From CAYJGN01 sp964369635 (GTDB lineage Bacteria; Bacillota; Clostridia; Oscillospirales; Ruminococcaceae): a stretch of DNA of 64,000 bases. Positions 1 through 7,814 of this stretch are shown here, piece after piece. The first letter of the stretch is position 1; each line of letters begins with the position of its first letter. Position numbers and translations under genes: made by a program. Where the stretch lies: NCBI GenBank assembly GCA_964369635.1, contig CAYJGN010000002.1, positions 30,043 through 94,042 of the forward strand. The letters run 5' to 3'. The notes beneath the pieces were generated by a model. That model searched no databases, was not told the DNA's origin, and saw nothing but the letters and a program-made list of their open reading frames with translations.

Positions 1-515
1 TCAATCTGCCCTCTTATTGCCTCTTCCATATCCTCTTTCGCCTCTGGCGCCAGCACAACAATACACTCATTTTTACTGCTCTCATTAGCAAGGATAATCT
101 CTGATATTATCGTATAGATATTCTCATCAAACCCGAGAATTATCGTATGGTTTTTTTCAACTACTTGCGAATTTCCTTTTTTGAGCGAGTTTAATTTTTC
201 TTCAAAACCAGTTGTTATAATACCGATAAGTATACTTGTAACAAATAAACCGCAAAGGGTTACTCCGCTCATTATAATAAGGAATGGAACATTTCCTGTA
301 TCTGTTCCTGTTATCGTACCCGCATCAATGGTATGCATAATTCCAGCCCAGATATTCTGGCCGAAAGTTGTGTTCCCAAAGATAATAGCAATTAGCGCCG
401 CTATTATTATAAAAGCAGCAGTTGCCATGAATAGCACCGCAATAAGCGAGCCCGTACCCTTCGACATGAGATTATCAAATCCATATCGCATTCTCTCTTT
501 AAATTTCCCAAACAT
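1..515 (-). CDS. CASTOR/POLLUX-like ion channel with RCK/TrkA-N domain (partial, N-terminal part)
   Basis: The reading frame starts at an ATG at 513-515, behind a GGGGG-rich Shine-Dalgarno, and runs off the left edge, so only about 171 residues are visible. Two hydrophobic segments (about residues 24-47 and 78-102) flank a short extracellular loop, the arrangement of a two-TM channel pore. They are followed at about residue 120 by NHTIILGFDENIYTIISEI, which resembles the start of the nucleotide-binding RCK domain in the CASTOR/POLLUX/DMI1 family. Members of that family are cation channels gated by their cytoplasmic RCK domains. The physiological ion of the bacterial relatives is unknown. Family assignment is good; function is inferred from the family only. 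Confidence 0.75.
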   Translation of the reverse strand, partial: MFGKFKERMRYGFDNLMSKGTGSLIAVLFMATAAFIIIAALIAIIFGNTTFGQNIWAGIMHTIDAGTITGTDTGNVPFLIIMSGVTLCGLFVTSILIGIITTGFEEKLNSLKKGNSQVVEKNHTIILGFDENIYTIISEIILANESSKNECIVVLAPEAKEDMEEAIRGQI

Positions 516-548
516 ATTTTTATCCCCCAATCATTTTTTACGCAAATA

Positions 549-575
549 AGGCTGTGGTAATTTTACCACAACCCT
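549..575 (-). terminator. Hairpin between the DUF6935-like gene and the channel gene
   Basis: TGTGGTAA (553-560) pairs perfectly with TTACCACA (563-570), and the stem extends through AGG/CCCT. It lies just downstream of the stop at 603 on the minus strand. The following T-tract is weak (TTATTTG), so termination may be partial. Confidence 0.45.
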
Positions 576-602
576 ATCGCATTTACAATAATTCAAACCC
601 CT

Positions 603-1205
603 CTATGCCCATGGATCAGCACTCTTTGGTTTTCTGATATCTGGCAATAGATGGTATTCCCACAAAAACCATTCATTAGTTGACTGCTTTAGACGAAGTT
701 TAACACCTCGAGCTGAATCTGCACCGCCCGACTTTAAGAAGAGTTGCAGATATCCCTCATCTATCAAATCTTCACTATGCGAGGTTTTATAAACTTTGAT
801 ATTTAGCGGCTCTTTTGGCTCATATTCATTCTCAGGGGTTGCTCCCTCAAAATATGACGCTGCTAAATATCCTTTATCGCGAAACCTATCGCTCAAAAAC
901 TGTATTTCATAGTTTGAGAGAGGACGCGGTCCCTTTAGATAGTTTAGCATATCTATGCATGTTTCTTTATTTAGCGGATATAAGCAGAGAGCTACCACCG
1001 TTAGCGCAACAACCTTGTTCGGATCCTTAAAATCCGCTCCATCCATAGCCTTCAACTGCTCGAGCGTTGCCGGCATACTGCTAATAGCTACATCAACACA
1101 AGATGCCCCCGCTAAACCATCGCTATTGTTATTAGTCGAAATATTGCTCATTGCCTCGTTTACATTTTTACCGACTTCTTTTTTTAATTTGTCGAAAAAA
1201 CCCAT
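603..1205 (-). CDS. DUF6935-like hypothetical protein
   Basis: A 200-residue soluble protein. The N-terminus (MGFFDKLKKEVG) is a short amphipathic helix typical of small cytoplasmic or membrane-edge proteins, followed by a Ser/Asn-rich linker. The rest matches my memory of the DUF6935 family: a VVALCLYP segment, LKGPRPLSNYE, then SGGADSARGVKLR and a C-terminal WFLWEYHLLPDIR with a final DPWA. The family has no known function. No signal peptide or membrane segment is visible. The start has GGGGAGA six bases upstream. It is transcribed toward the channel gene, but a hairpin separates them. The family name is from memory and should be treated as probable. Confidence 0.65.
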   Translation of the reverse strand: MGFFDKLKKEVGKNVNEAMSNISTNNNSDGLAGASCVDVAISSMPATLEQLKAMDGADFKDPNKVVALTVVALCLYPLNKETCIDMLNYLKGPRPLSNYEIQFLSDRFRDKGYLAASYFEGATPENEYEPKEPLNIKVYKTSHSEDLIDEGYLQLFLKSGGADSARGVKLRLKQSTNEWFLWEYHLLPDIRKPKSADPWA

Positions 1206-1513
1206 AGTATTTCTCCCCTTTACTATTATATTATTTATAACCTTTTAGGCTATTTTAATCTATAATTTACCTTATAATCATCGGAAAACTCAACTTATAA
1301 AATCACTATGGACATATTATATCAAAGCTTGAAAACAAAATAAATGTGCCAATCGGCACATTCGAAAAAAACTATACCCTCTGATTAGTAGCTATTTAAA
1401 TGCAAATTTTCACTGGAAAATCAAAGGATATTATATAGTAATTAAAAAAACCTATACCAAAAAATAGTACAGGTTTCTTCATTTTATTTAATTATTGATA
1501 GCATTATTTCTCA
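1206..1513. other. Intergenic region, 308 bp, no gene
   Basis: No coding potential is visible. It holds an 8-bp inverted repeat AATGTGCC-aatc-GGCACATT at about 1344-1363, followed on the minus strand by a T-rich run, and the terminator of the oxidoreductase gene at 1444-1476. The promoter of the DUF6935-like gene should lie between 1210 and 1330, but I could not pick one convincingly. Confidence 0.5.
1444..1476 (-). terminator. Rho-independent terminator of the Gfo/Idh/MocA gene
   Basis: On the minus strand AAACCTGTAC and GTATAGGTTT form a stem with one mismatch, followed by seven T. It lies about 40 bases after the stop codon at 1514. Confidence 0.7.
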
Positions 1514-2500
1514 CTAAAAATTAATACCGCATATTTCCCTTATTTTTTTAAGCGTTTTTGCAACTGCTATCGAGCTATCACGAGCTATTTTATAGCACTC
1601 CTCGCTATTTTCTCTATCGGTTATAAACTTATAGAAACTTCTCGCTTCATGCTCCATCTGCGCATGACCTTCTTCGGTATTAAATATTATCTCTTTATTC
1701 GCACTCTTAGCTTTAAAGGCAATGCTTTTTATAATAGAGATATATTCAACCAAAACCGTCCCCTTATCGCCAATTATCTCACTCAAACAGCTGCTATCAC
1801 CTATTTTTGAGTGGGTTAAAACAGCCTGCATATCAGGGTATTCGAGGATAACACTTCCACAAAGGTCGATACCGTTTTCATGCATGACGCAGCTCGCTTT
1901 GATACAAAGCGGCTCACCAAAAAGAACTATTGCCGGGTAGACGCAATATATCCCTATATCCATAAGGCTCCCTGTATGCATCTTTGGGTTGAAGATATTT
2001 GGTAGCTCGCCATTTAAAAGAAGCGGATATTTTGAAGATAGCTGACAATAATCAAACTTCACAGTCGATATCCGTCCCACCTTTTCTATCGCCGATTTTA
2101 AAAGTTTCATCTGTGGTAGGTGGAGCGCCATATATGCTTCGATAAATATAACGTTATTACTGTCAGCAATATCATAAAGCTCCTCTAAAACCTCTCCGCT
2201 CTCGGCTATCGCTTTCTCGCAGATAACATGCTTTTTATTTTGCAGAAAAATTCTGCTCTGCTCTACATGCAGACTATTCGGACTCGCTATATAAACGGCG
2301 TCTATTAAATCGCTTTTCGCAACTGCTTCTATATCGGTAAAAATATGCTCAATCCCAAGCTCTTTTGCAAAGGTTTCGCCGCGCTCTCTATCTCTTGAAC
2401 AAACAGCGGTGATCATAAGTCCTGAAACTCTTTTTGCAGCAGCAATAAACTGCTTTGTTATAAGACTTGTTCCAACAACTGCAATCTTAATATTTATCAT
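1514..2500 (-). CDS. Gfo/Idh/MocA-family oxidoreductase
   Basis: A 328-residue NAD(P)-dependent sugar or diol dehydrogenase-like protein. The N-terminal Rossmann half (1-120) has AVVGTSLITKQF, where the usual GxGxxG glycines are partly replaced, then YIASPNSLH (70-78) and CEKAIAES (94-101), the family's EK(P/A) motif whose Lys96 is the likely catalytic lysine. The C-terminal half has SLMDIGIYCVYP, as in dihydrodiol dehydrogenase-like members. The substrate cannot be told from sequence. It sits 67 bp downstream of the HPr-like gene on the same strand, with an AAGGGG ribosome site before its ATG, so it may be co-transcribed with it and belong to the same carbohydrate island. Moderate-to-high confidence in the family, low in substrate. 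Confidence 0.85.
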   Translation of the reverse strand: MINIKIAVVGTSLITKQFIAAAKRVSGLMITAVCSRDRERGETFAKELGIEHIFTDIEAVAKSDLIDAVYIASPNSLHVEQSRIFLQNKKHVICEKAIAESGEVLEELYDIADSNNVIFIEAYMALHLPQMKLLKSAIEKVGRISTVKFDYCQLSSKYPLLLNGELPNIFNPKMHTGSLMDIGIYCVYPAIVLFGEPLCIKASCVMHENGIDLCGSVILEYPDMQAVLTHSKIGDSSCLSEIIGDKGTVLVEYISIIKSIAFKAKSANKEIIFNTEEGHAQMEHEARSFYKFITDRENSEECYKIARDSSIAVAKTLKKIREICGINF

Positions 2501-2567
2501 AAAAACCCCTTGTTTTCCTTGACAATCATCTGTTCTGCATTATATACTTTTTATATAATAAAAGCGT

Positions 2568-2828
2568 TTAACCGAGATTTTTCACGACGAGAGCTTCTAT
2601 GTTTTTTGAAGCTTCTTCTTCATCTGCGCCATCTATTATAAACTCTATTTCATCGCCGCACCGAATTCCCATAGACATAAGCTTGAATATTTTTTTAACA
2701 TCGGCTTCTTTCTCGCCTTTGCGAACGGTTATACTGCTCTGATATAGACCTGCTTCTTTAACAAGAAGACCTGCAGGCCTTGCGTGAATTCCGAGTGCGT
2801 CTTTAACGGTAAATGTGAATTGTTTCAT
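2568..2828 (-). CDS. HPr-like phosphocarrier protein (PTS)
   Basis: An 86-residue HPr-fold protein that passes phosphate from Enzyme I to PTS IIA domains. The active-site motif GIHARPAG puts the phosphorylated histidine at the canonical residue 15. The regulatory Ser46 position is Lys (DVKKIFKLMSMG, Lys46), so the protein should not be a substrate for HPr kinase/phosphorylase. It is encoded next to sugar-specific PTS genes rather than with ptsI, and only 48 bp separate it from the divergent IIB gene. It may be a dedicated carrier for this PTS island, or simply one of the clostridial HPr paralogues that lack Ser46. The ribosome site is AGGAG ten bases upstream of the ATG. Confidence 0.9.
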   Translation of the reverse strand: MKQFTFTVKDALGIHARPAGLLVKEAGLYQSSITVRKGEKEADVKKIFKLMSMGIRCGDEIEFIIDGADEEEASKNIEALVVKNLG

Positions 2829-2876
2829 AGTTATTATTCTCCTTTGAATATTATAGTTTAATTTTGAGGTAAATTT

Positions 2877-3155
2877 ATGCGTATTCTGCTTGTCTGCGGT
2901 TGTGGTATATCTACCACAATTCTCGCAAAAAAGCTAAAAACTGAAAACTCTATGCTTGAAATAAAAATTTCAACTGCCACAGATATAAAAACCAATCTTG
3001 ATGGTAGCGATGTTATCCTGCTCGCTCCTCAGGTTTCGTATATTTATAATGACCTTTTAGCTATCACTAAAATCCCGATTGTTTTAATCGATCCAAATAA
3101 TTTTAAAACGATGAATGCAAAAGCTATACTTGACGAAATTTTAAACGCTAATTAG
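2877..3155 (+). CDS. PTS IIB component, lactose/cellobiose-type, linked to regulator
   Basis: A 92-residue IIB protein. The N-terminal strand and P-loop read ILLVCGCGISTT, with the phosphorylatable cysteine expected at Cys7, followed by a Rossmann-like fold (VILLAPQVSY, IVLIDPNNF). Such proteins accept phosphate from IIA and give it to sugar in the IIC transporter. This copy is not in the operon with IIC. It is 32 bp upstream of the PRD regulator gene and shares its strand, so I infer that it relays the phosphorylation state of the system to the regulator or serves a transporter elsewhere. A second IIB (6153-6446) is encoded with IIC. The start has GAGGT nine bases upstream. Confidence 0.82.
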   Translation: MRILLVCGCGISTTILAKKLKTENSMLEIKISTATDIKTNLDGSDVILLAPQVSYIYNDLLAITKIPIVLIDPNNFKTMNAKAILDEILNAN

Positions 3156-3187
3156 TTTAATAGATAACTCTTGGAAGGAGGGATATA

Positions 3188-5143
3188 GTGGGTGATAATA
3201 TCTGGTTAAAGCGACATAAAATGCTTGTCGACTACCTTTATATGCATACAGGCTGGATAAAGGGAGACGAGCTTGCTCTAAAACTGCAAGTTAGCAGTCG
3301 CACCGTTCGAAACGATGTTGGGTATATAAATACCATAAAACCAAATCTAATCGAATCCTCGCCCCGGGGATATCGTTTCTTTCCAGATGCCGCGACCCAT
3401 TCTCTGCTAACTGAAAGTTTGCGCACTATTCTCGAGCCTACCGAGCGACAAAATTATATACTAAGCCAAATTCTGATAAACAATAGAGCAGAAAACCTGC
3501 ATGATATCGCAGATAAGCTTTTTGTTAGTTTCCAAACTATCTCAAACGATTTTCGCAGACTACAAAAGCAGATGAAAATCGAAGGTGTTTTTATCGAGCG
3601 AAAGGGCGATAGCATATTTGTAAACCTCGCTGAGCATGAACGCCGCAGGCTTTTAACAAACCTTGTTAAAGAGGAGATGGGCGAAGTTTTTCATGACCTA
3701 TCTGCCTTTCATCATGAGACGATGAACCTCAATCTTCCCGAGATATCAACCCTGCTTCGAGAAATTTTCAATGAAGAGGGAATATCAATAGATGAGTATT
3801 CGATAAATTCGTTTGCTTTGCATCTCGCAATGGCGCTATTTCGTGTTAAAACTGATAATTTCATAGATAGTACCGCCTATGATCACAGCTCGATTGATGG
3901 ACTTAAAGAATTCGTTTTTTCAGAAAAGATAGCTGCGCGCATCTATTCGCTCTACGAGATAGAGATACCAAATGTTGAAATCTCAGGTCTTGCTTATCAT
4001 CTTATTGGTAGGCTTCGAGTAGATTTAGATGATACTTCGCTTGAAAATATTGATAAGTTTATAGATAAAAGCATCATCTCACTCGGCGAAAAGCTTTTTG
4101 CCGCAGCAGACGAAGTTTATGGTTTTAATCTATATAACGAGCGGATGTTTATTGGATTTCTATCCCACCTTCAAGATATGCTAATTAGACTTCGAAACAA
4201 CAGAATAATCCAAAATCCTCTATCTAAAAACTTTAAAAACACCTATCCAGTAATATACGATATTGCTGTTTTTATGGCTGATATGATAGCTGAATGCACT
4301 ACCTACCATGTTAATGAAGAGGAAATAACCTCACTTGCAATACATATAGGTTCCGCTTTAGAGCAGTCTCGAATGTCTGATATTGACGAAGATCGAGTTC
4401 ACCTGCTACTAATCTCACCGCAATATAGCGCCCGCTCTGATAAAATTTGTCATGCTATTAACAACCGAGTCGGGAACGATATAGTTTGGGATGGGGTTCA
4501 TACGAGTGTACAAAAAGATTATAGCGGTTTCCCTGTTGATGTTATAGTTACCACAGCGAACCTATCTTCATGCACTTTTAGAGAAAACCAAAGGGTTGTT
4601 TTTGTGAATCCCTTTTTAAAAGCAGACGATTTTAGCAGAATTGAGCAGGCGGTTCTGCTGACAAAAAAATCCTATAAACAGAAAAATTTTCTGCAAGCTG
4701 CAAACCTATGGCTTTCTGAAGATCTCTTCTTTATCGACCCACCTTGCAAAAATGAAAATGAGATAATAGATTACCTCTGCTCTCATTTAAGCGATAAAGG
4801 TCTTGTTTATGATAATTTTTATGAACAGGTCATAAAGCGCGAACAGCTAAGCAGCACCTCTTATGGCGGTGGATTCGCTATCCCGCATTCAGTTGAGATG
4901 GACGCAAAGCAGACCGCTGTTGCTGTTGTTTTATTTAGAAAAGAGGTAGCTTGGGGTGGTGATAGGGTTTCATTTGTTATGTTGCCCGCTATCTCAAAAG
5001 ATGATAATAAGCAGTTTTTAAACTTCTTAGAAACGCTAACCGAGCTTCTCTTAAATACTCAAATTCTAAAAAAAGTATCCACAGCGGATACTTTTAAAGA
5101 TTTAATAAACAGGCTTCGAGAATCCCTTGAATCTAATTTATAA
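3188..5143 (+). CDS. BglG/LicR-type transcriptional activator with PRD and EIIA domains
   Basis: A 651-residue PTS-controlled regulator starting at GTG behind GGAGGG. Domains in order: winged HTH (about 8-60, SSRTVRNDV), Mga-type HTH (about 90-145, VSFQTISNDF), two PRD domains (about 190-400), a IIB-like domain (about 405-490) in which the expected P-loop cysteine is missing (LLLISPQYSARSD), and a fructose/mannitol-type EIIA domain with the phospho-histidine at residue 567 in GGGFAIPHS. Proteins of this build (LicR, MtlR, ManR) activate their PTS operon when the sugar is present, through phosphorylation of PRD histidines. It converges on the five-gene PTS operon that ends at 5226, its probable target. 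Confidence 0.88.
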   Translation: MGDNIWLKRHKMLVDYLYMHTGWIKGDELALKLQVSSRTVRNDVGYINTIKPNLIESSPRGYRFFPDAATHSLLTESLRTILEPTERQNYILSQILINNRAENLHDIADKLFVSFQTISNDFRRLQKQMKIEGVFIERKGDSIFVNLAEHERRRLLTNLVKEEMGEVFHDLSAFHHETMNLNLPEISTLLREIFNEEGISIDEYSINSFALHLAMALFRVKTDNFIDSTAYDHSSIDGLKEFVFSEKIAARIYSLYEIEIPNVEISGLAYHLIGRLRVDLDDTSLENIDKFIDKSIISLGEKLFAAADEVYGFNLYNERMFIGFLSHLQDMLIRLRNNRIIQNPLSKNFKNTYPVIYDIAVFMADMIAECTTYHVNEEEITSLAIHIGSALEQSRMSDIDEDRVHLLLISPQYSARSDKICHAINNRVGNDIVWDGVHTSVQKDYSGFPVDVIVTTANLSSCTFRENQRVVFVNPFLKADDFSRIEQAVLLTKKSYKQKNFLQAANLWLSEDLFFIDPPCKNENEIIDYLCSHLSDKGLVYDNFYEQVIKREQLSSTSYGGGFAIPHSVEMDAKQTAVAVVLFRKEVAWGGDRVSFVMLPAISKDDNKQFLNFLETLTELLLNTQILKKVSTADTFKDLINRLRESLESNL

Positions 5144-5144
5144 C

Positions 5145-5173
5145 AAAACGGTGAAAATTTATTTCGCCGTTTT
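5145..5173 (+). terminator. Terminator of the PRD regulator gene
   Basis: AAAACGG-t-GAAA and TTTC-g-CCGTTTT form a long stem starting two bases after the stop codon, followed by TTTTATTTATT. It can also act on the opposite strand. Confidence 0.75.
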
Positions 5174-5180
5174 ATTTATT

Positions 5181-5214
5181 TCTCACCTCTGCGCAAAAAA
5201 TCGCAAAGGTGAGA
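5181..5214 (-). terminator. Hairpin at the end of the PTS operon
   Basis: TCTCACCT-c-TGCG (5181-5193) pairs with CGCA-a-AGGTGAGA (5202-5214). It starts 12 bases after the stop of the last PTS operon gene. The T-tract is poor, so the adjoining 5145-5173 hairpin may complete termination. Confidence 0.5.
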
Positions 5215-5225
5215 TTATAAATATT

Positions 5226-5822
5226 TTAAAATGCTGTATACTTAAATGCGTCGGGTTTTGCCTTTTCTGGATCATAATTATCAAGTATCTCGCGATATCT
5301 CTCTTTATAACCGTTATCAACCGGGAGCTGTGGTATAACCTTTGCACCCTCTTCAAAGAAGTGGATAGAGCCACGGCCCATCTCGGCACCGCGTTTTGTA
5401 TGCTTATCAAGTCCAACATCCAAAATCTCAGGAACTTTGCCCATATTAGCTTCTTTGATTATGATGTTTTTAAGATAATCGCTCGAGCGATCTTTCTCGC
5501 TCTCACAGAGAATTCTTATCGCATGGATAAAAAACATCGGCTGATCAACGCTTGCATATGAAAAGCTTTTTCTCATCTGGTTTAGCGCATTAATCTGAAC
5601 AGCAGCATCAAGGTTGCCAAAACCGATATCTTCAACCGATATCGAAATAAGACGTGTCCAAAGTTTCTCTAAAAGCTCAGGGCAGGTTGTATAAAGCTCA
5701 TATGCATACTGGCAAGCAAGTTCTGTCATCCCTCTACGAACAGCTTTTTGAAACGAAGATGTCACTTCATCAGTGGTGAGGCCGTTCTTTGTTTTGCTCT
5801 CGGACCAAATACTATATCCCAT
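5226..5822 (-). CDS. Stand-alone RarA/MgsA C-terminal-domain protein in PTS operon
   Basis: A 198-residue protein that resembles only the C-terminal, oligomerisation part of the replication-associated AAA+ ATPase RarA/MgsA. It has an opening that matches RarA_C (TTDEVTSSFQKAVRRGM), the LEKLWTRLISISVEDIGFGN segment and the late DKHTKRGAEMGRG motif. The Walker A and B motifs and the whole AAA+ domain are absent, and the complete gene has its own ATG with AGGAG upstream, so it is not a truncated fragment at an edge. It is the last gene of the PTS operon, only 3 bp after the IIA gene. Its job is unknown. The operon position suggests a role in sugar uptake or its control rather than in DNA repair. 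Confidence 0.72.
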   Translation of the reverse strand: MGYSIWSESKTKNGLTTDEVTSSFQKAVRRGMTELACQYAYELYTTCPELLEKLWTRLISISVEDIGFGNLDAAVQINALNQMRKSFSYASVDQPMFFIHAIRILCESEKDRSSDYLKNIIIKEANMGKVPEILDVGLDKHTKRGAEMGRGSIHFFEEGAKVIPQLPVDNGYKERYREILDNYDPEKAKPDAFKYTAF

Positions 5823-5825
5823 TAT

Positions 5826-6140
5826 TTATCTCCTCGCCTCATATATTTCTATAAGCTCGGTAACCAAAATTTTAATGGTTTCCGCTGACATAAGCTGATC
5901 TTCTGCATGCGCCATAAAGAGGGTAATTTGAGCAACACCGCTCTCCATCTCGCTTGTAAGCACTTCGTTGTGTGCGTGGTGAGCATCGGTATAGCTTGCA
6001 TCCCCAGCTTCAATAAGCGATAAACACTCATCCATATAGCCTTTTTTCGCCGCTTGAAGAGCACCGATATAGCTTGATTTAGCAGCGCCTGCAAATGCCG
6101 TTACCTGAAGTGCTACTTCACCTATCTGTTCAACAGTCAT
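5826..6140 (-). CDS. PTS IIA component, lactose/cellobiose family
   Basis: A 104-residue, all-helical IIA protein of the LacF/ChbA type, which takes phosphate from HPr and hands it to IIB. The phosphorylated histidine is His78 in LFMAHAEDQLMSAE, and Asp81 corresponds to the metal-binding residue of the trimer. Length matches the family. The ATG follows AAGGAGG at good spacing, and the gene lies 12 bp after the IIB gene, so the two are co-transcribed and probably translationally linked. Confidence 0.93.
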   Translation of the reverse strand: MTVEQIGEVALQVTAFAGAAKSSYIGALQAAKKGYMDECLSLIEAGDASYTDAHHAHNEVLTSEMESGVAQITLFMAHAEDQLMSAETIKILVTELIEIYEARR

Positions 6141-6152
6141 CCTATATCCTCC

Positions 6153-6446
6153 TTAACCGATAAGTGTTTTTGCTAGTTTCAAAACAGCTTCGCCATCACC
6201 CATCGCATAAGAGCGCGGGTCTATTCCGGCAACCGGTAGACCAGATTCAGCTTTTAGCGTTTCAACTGCATAGATAAGCTGAGGGCCAACTAAAACAACA
6301 TCGAAGTTTTTAGCCTCTTCTTTTACCGATGTTGATGGTACAGCTTTAACCTCTACCTCTTCGCCAAGTTTTGTTGCCGCATCTTTTATCTTACCGACAA
6401 GAATAGAGCTTGACATTCCAGCATTACAACAAAGTAGTATTCTCAT
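6153..6446 (-). CDS. PTS IIB component, lactose/cellobiose family
   Basis: A 97-residue IIB protein with ILLCCNAGMSSS at the N-terminus. Cys7 in the CNAGMSSS loop is the phosphorylation site. It transfers phosphate from IIA (next gene) to the incoming sugar bound by the IIC encoded at 7815-9095. It follows the GH4 gene by 12 bp and has AAGGAG before the ATG. Confidence 0.93.
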   Translation of the reverse strand: MRILLCCNAGMSSSILVGKIKDAATKLGEEVEVKAVPSTSVKEEAKNFDVVLVGPQLIYAVETLKAESGLPVAGIDPRSYAMGDGEAVLKLAKTLIG

Positions 6447-6458
6447 GATATCTCCTTA

Positions 6459-7793
6459 TTATTTAAGTTTTGGCCAATAGCCTTCATTTGCTATGATAAA
6501 GTCGTCGAGTAGGCGTTTTGCAACGTTTGCACTCGGAACAGTTTTCGATAGCGTTAGAGCCTGCCATAGTTTTAGATAGCTTCCTTCAATCCAGCTATCA
6601 ACAACAAGCTTCTCAACTGCGAGTTGCTGCTCAATCATACCTTTGTGGAAGGTAGGAACATCACCGATATGAAGTCTTTCGAAGCCATCTTTTCCAACGA
6701 TACAAGGAATTTCAACCATAGCGTCGTGCGCGATATTTGAAATAGCACCCTGATTTTCAACGATTAAGAGCATACGCTCGTGGGTATTGTAAGCAAGCGC
6801 TGTTGCAAGGTCAACTATAAACTCTGCATGGATACCGATTTCAAGGGTTGTATTCTCTGAATTTCCAACCTCTTCAATTCTCTTGCACTCACCAAATACA
6901 TTCTTCTCACGACCGTCGATAACCTGATTTGCACGGGTGTATTCGGGGTCTGTATGAGCTATCATATCATCTCCGTATAGATAATACTGGAAATATGAGT
7001 TTGGTGCAGTTGTCGGCTCTATTGCAACAAGGTCACGAACCTTTCTTGCAGTATCGCCCCAACTTGCATCGGTATGGTTATTTTCGCTATCCTCTTTCAT
7101 ACAGCTACCATATATCTTTAGATGCTCAATAAGGCCATCTATCATCTCGTTGCCATCTTTGTCTTTAATTGAAGTGTACCAGCCAAAGTGGTTGAGACCA
7201 AAGTATCTTATATCAAAGTCTTTACGGCTTTTTATGCCGAGAATTTTAGCAAACGAATGCTCGCAGCCGATAGGCATATCGCAGATGTTAATAACCCTTG
7301 AATCGGGGCGCAATCTTCTGCAAGCTTCCGCAACTATTGAAGCGGGGTTTGAGTAGTTAAGCATCCAGCAGTTAGGAGAATATTTCTCCATATAGTCTAT
7401 GTTCTCAAGTACTCCGGCAATTGAACGCATGCCGTAAGCAATACCACCAGGCCCACAGGTCTCCTGACCAACACATCCGTGTTTTATAGATATCTTCTCA
7501 TCCTGCTCACGCATTGGAAGCTTTCCAACTCTTATGTGAGCGAGGCAGAAATCAACATCTGTATAAGCTTCTTTCGGGTCAGTTGTTGCAAGATATTCTA
7601 TACTTGGGTCTTTTTCTTTTATTAGAATTTCGCAAGCTTTAGCTACTTTATTCTGTCTCTCTTCGTCATTGTCATAAAGCTTTATAGCTCGCAGCGGTAA
7701 TCTGTCGAGATTGTCAAGTAACATTAGAATTATTTCGGGGGTGTAGGTACTGCCTCCACCCGCGATAACTATTGAATACTTTTTACTGTTCAT
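6459..7793 (-). CDS. GH4 6-phospho-alpha-glucosidase (CDMP type)
   Basis: A 444-residue NAD- and metal-dependent glycoside hydrolase family 4 enzyme that cleaves phosphorylated disaccharides delivered by a PTS. The NAD-binding motif is AGGGSTYTP (11-19). The metal-site signature is CDMPIG with Cys171 and Asp172, and the second ligand is His202 in GLNHFGW. From established GH4 knowledge, CDMP marks 6-phospho-alpha-glucosidases (GlvA/MalH), whereas 6-phospho-beta-glucosidases carry CN(V/I)P. The whole protein also resembles GlvA/MalH (QETCGPGGIAYGMRSI, SKTVPSANVAK near the end). Its neighbours are lactose/cellobiose-type IIA, IIB and IIC components, so the sugar is likely an alpha-linked disaccharide imported by a transporter family usually tied to beta-glucosides. 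Confidence 0.9.
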   Translation of the reverse strand: MNSKKYSIVIAGGGSTYTPEIILMLLDNLDRLPLRAIKLYDNDEERQNKVAKACEILIKEKDPSIEYLATTDPKEAYTDVDFCLAHIRVGKLPMREQDEKISIKHGCVGQETCGPGGIAYGMRSIAGVLENIDYMEKYSPNCWMLNYSNPASIVAEACRRLRPDSRVINICDMPIGCEHSFAKILGIKSRKDFDIRYFGLNHFGWYTSIKDKDGNEMIDGLIEHLKIYGSCMKEDSENNHTDASWGDTARKVRDLVAIEPTTAPNSYFQYYLYGDDMIAHTDPEYTRANQVIDGREKNVFGECKRIEEVGNSENTTLEIGIHAEFIVDLATALAYNTHERMLLIVENQGAISNIAHDAMVEIPCIVGKDGFERLHIGDVPTFHKGMIEQQLAVEKLVVDSWIEGSYLKLWQALTLSKTVPSANVAKRLLDDFIIANEGYWPKLK

Positions 7794-7814
7794 TTAAACT
7801 CCTCTTTCTAATTC

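Noticed and set aside
5127..5561. Plus-strand open frame across the end of the PRD regulator and the RarA_C-like gene
   Set aside because: It spans two terminators and is antisense to a gene with clear family similarity.
6459..7793. Annotation as 6-phospho-beta-glucosidase
   Set aside because: The CDMP signature and overall similarity to GlvA/MalH point to the alpha type, despite the cellobiose-type PTS neighbours.
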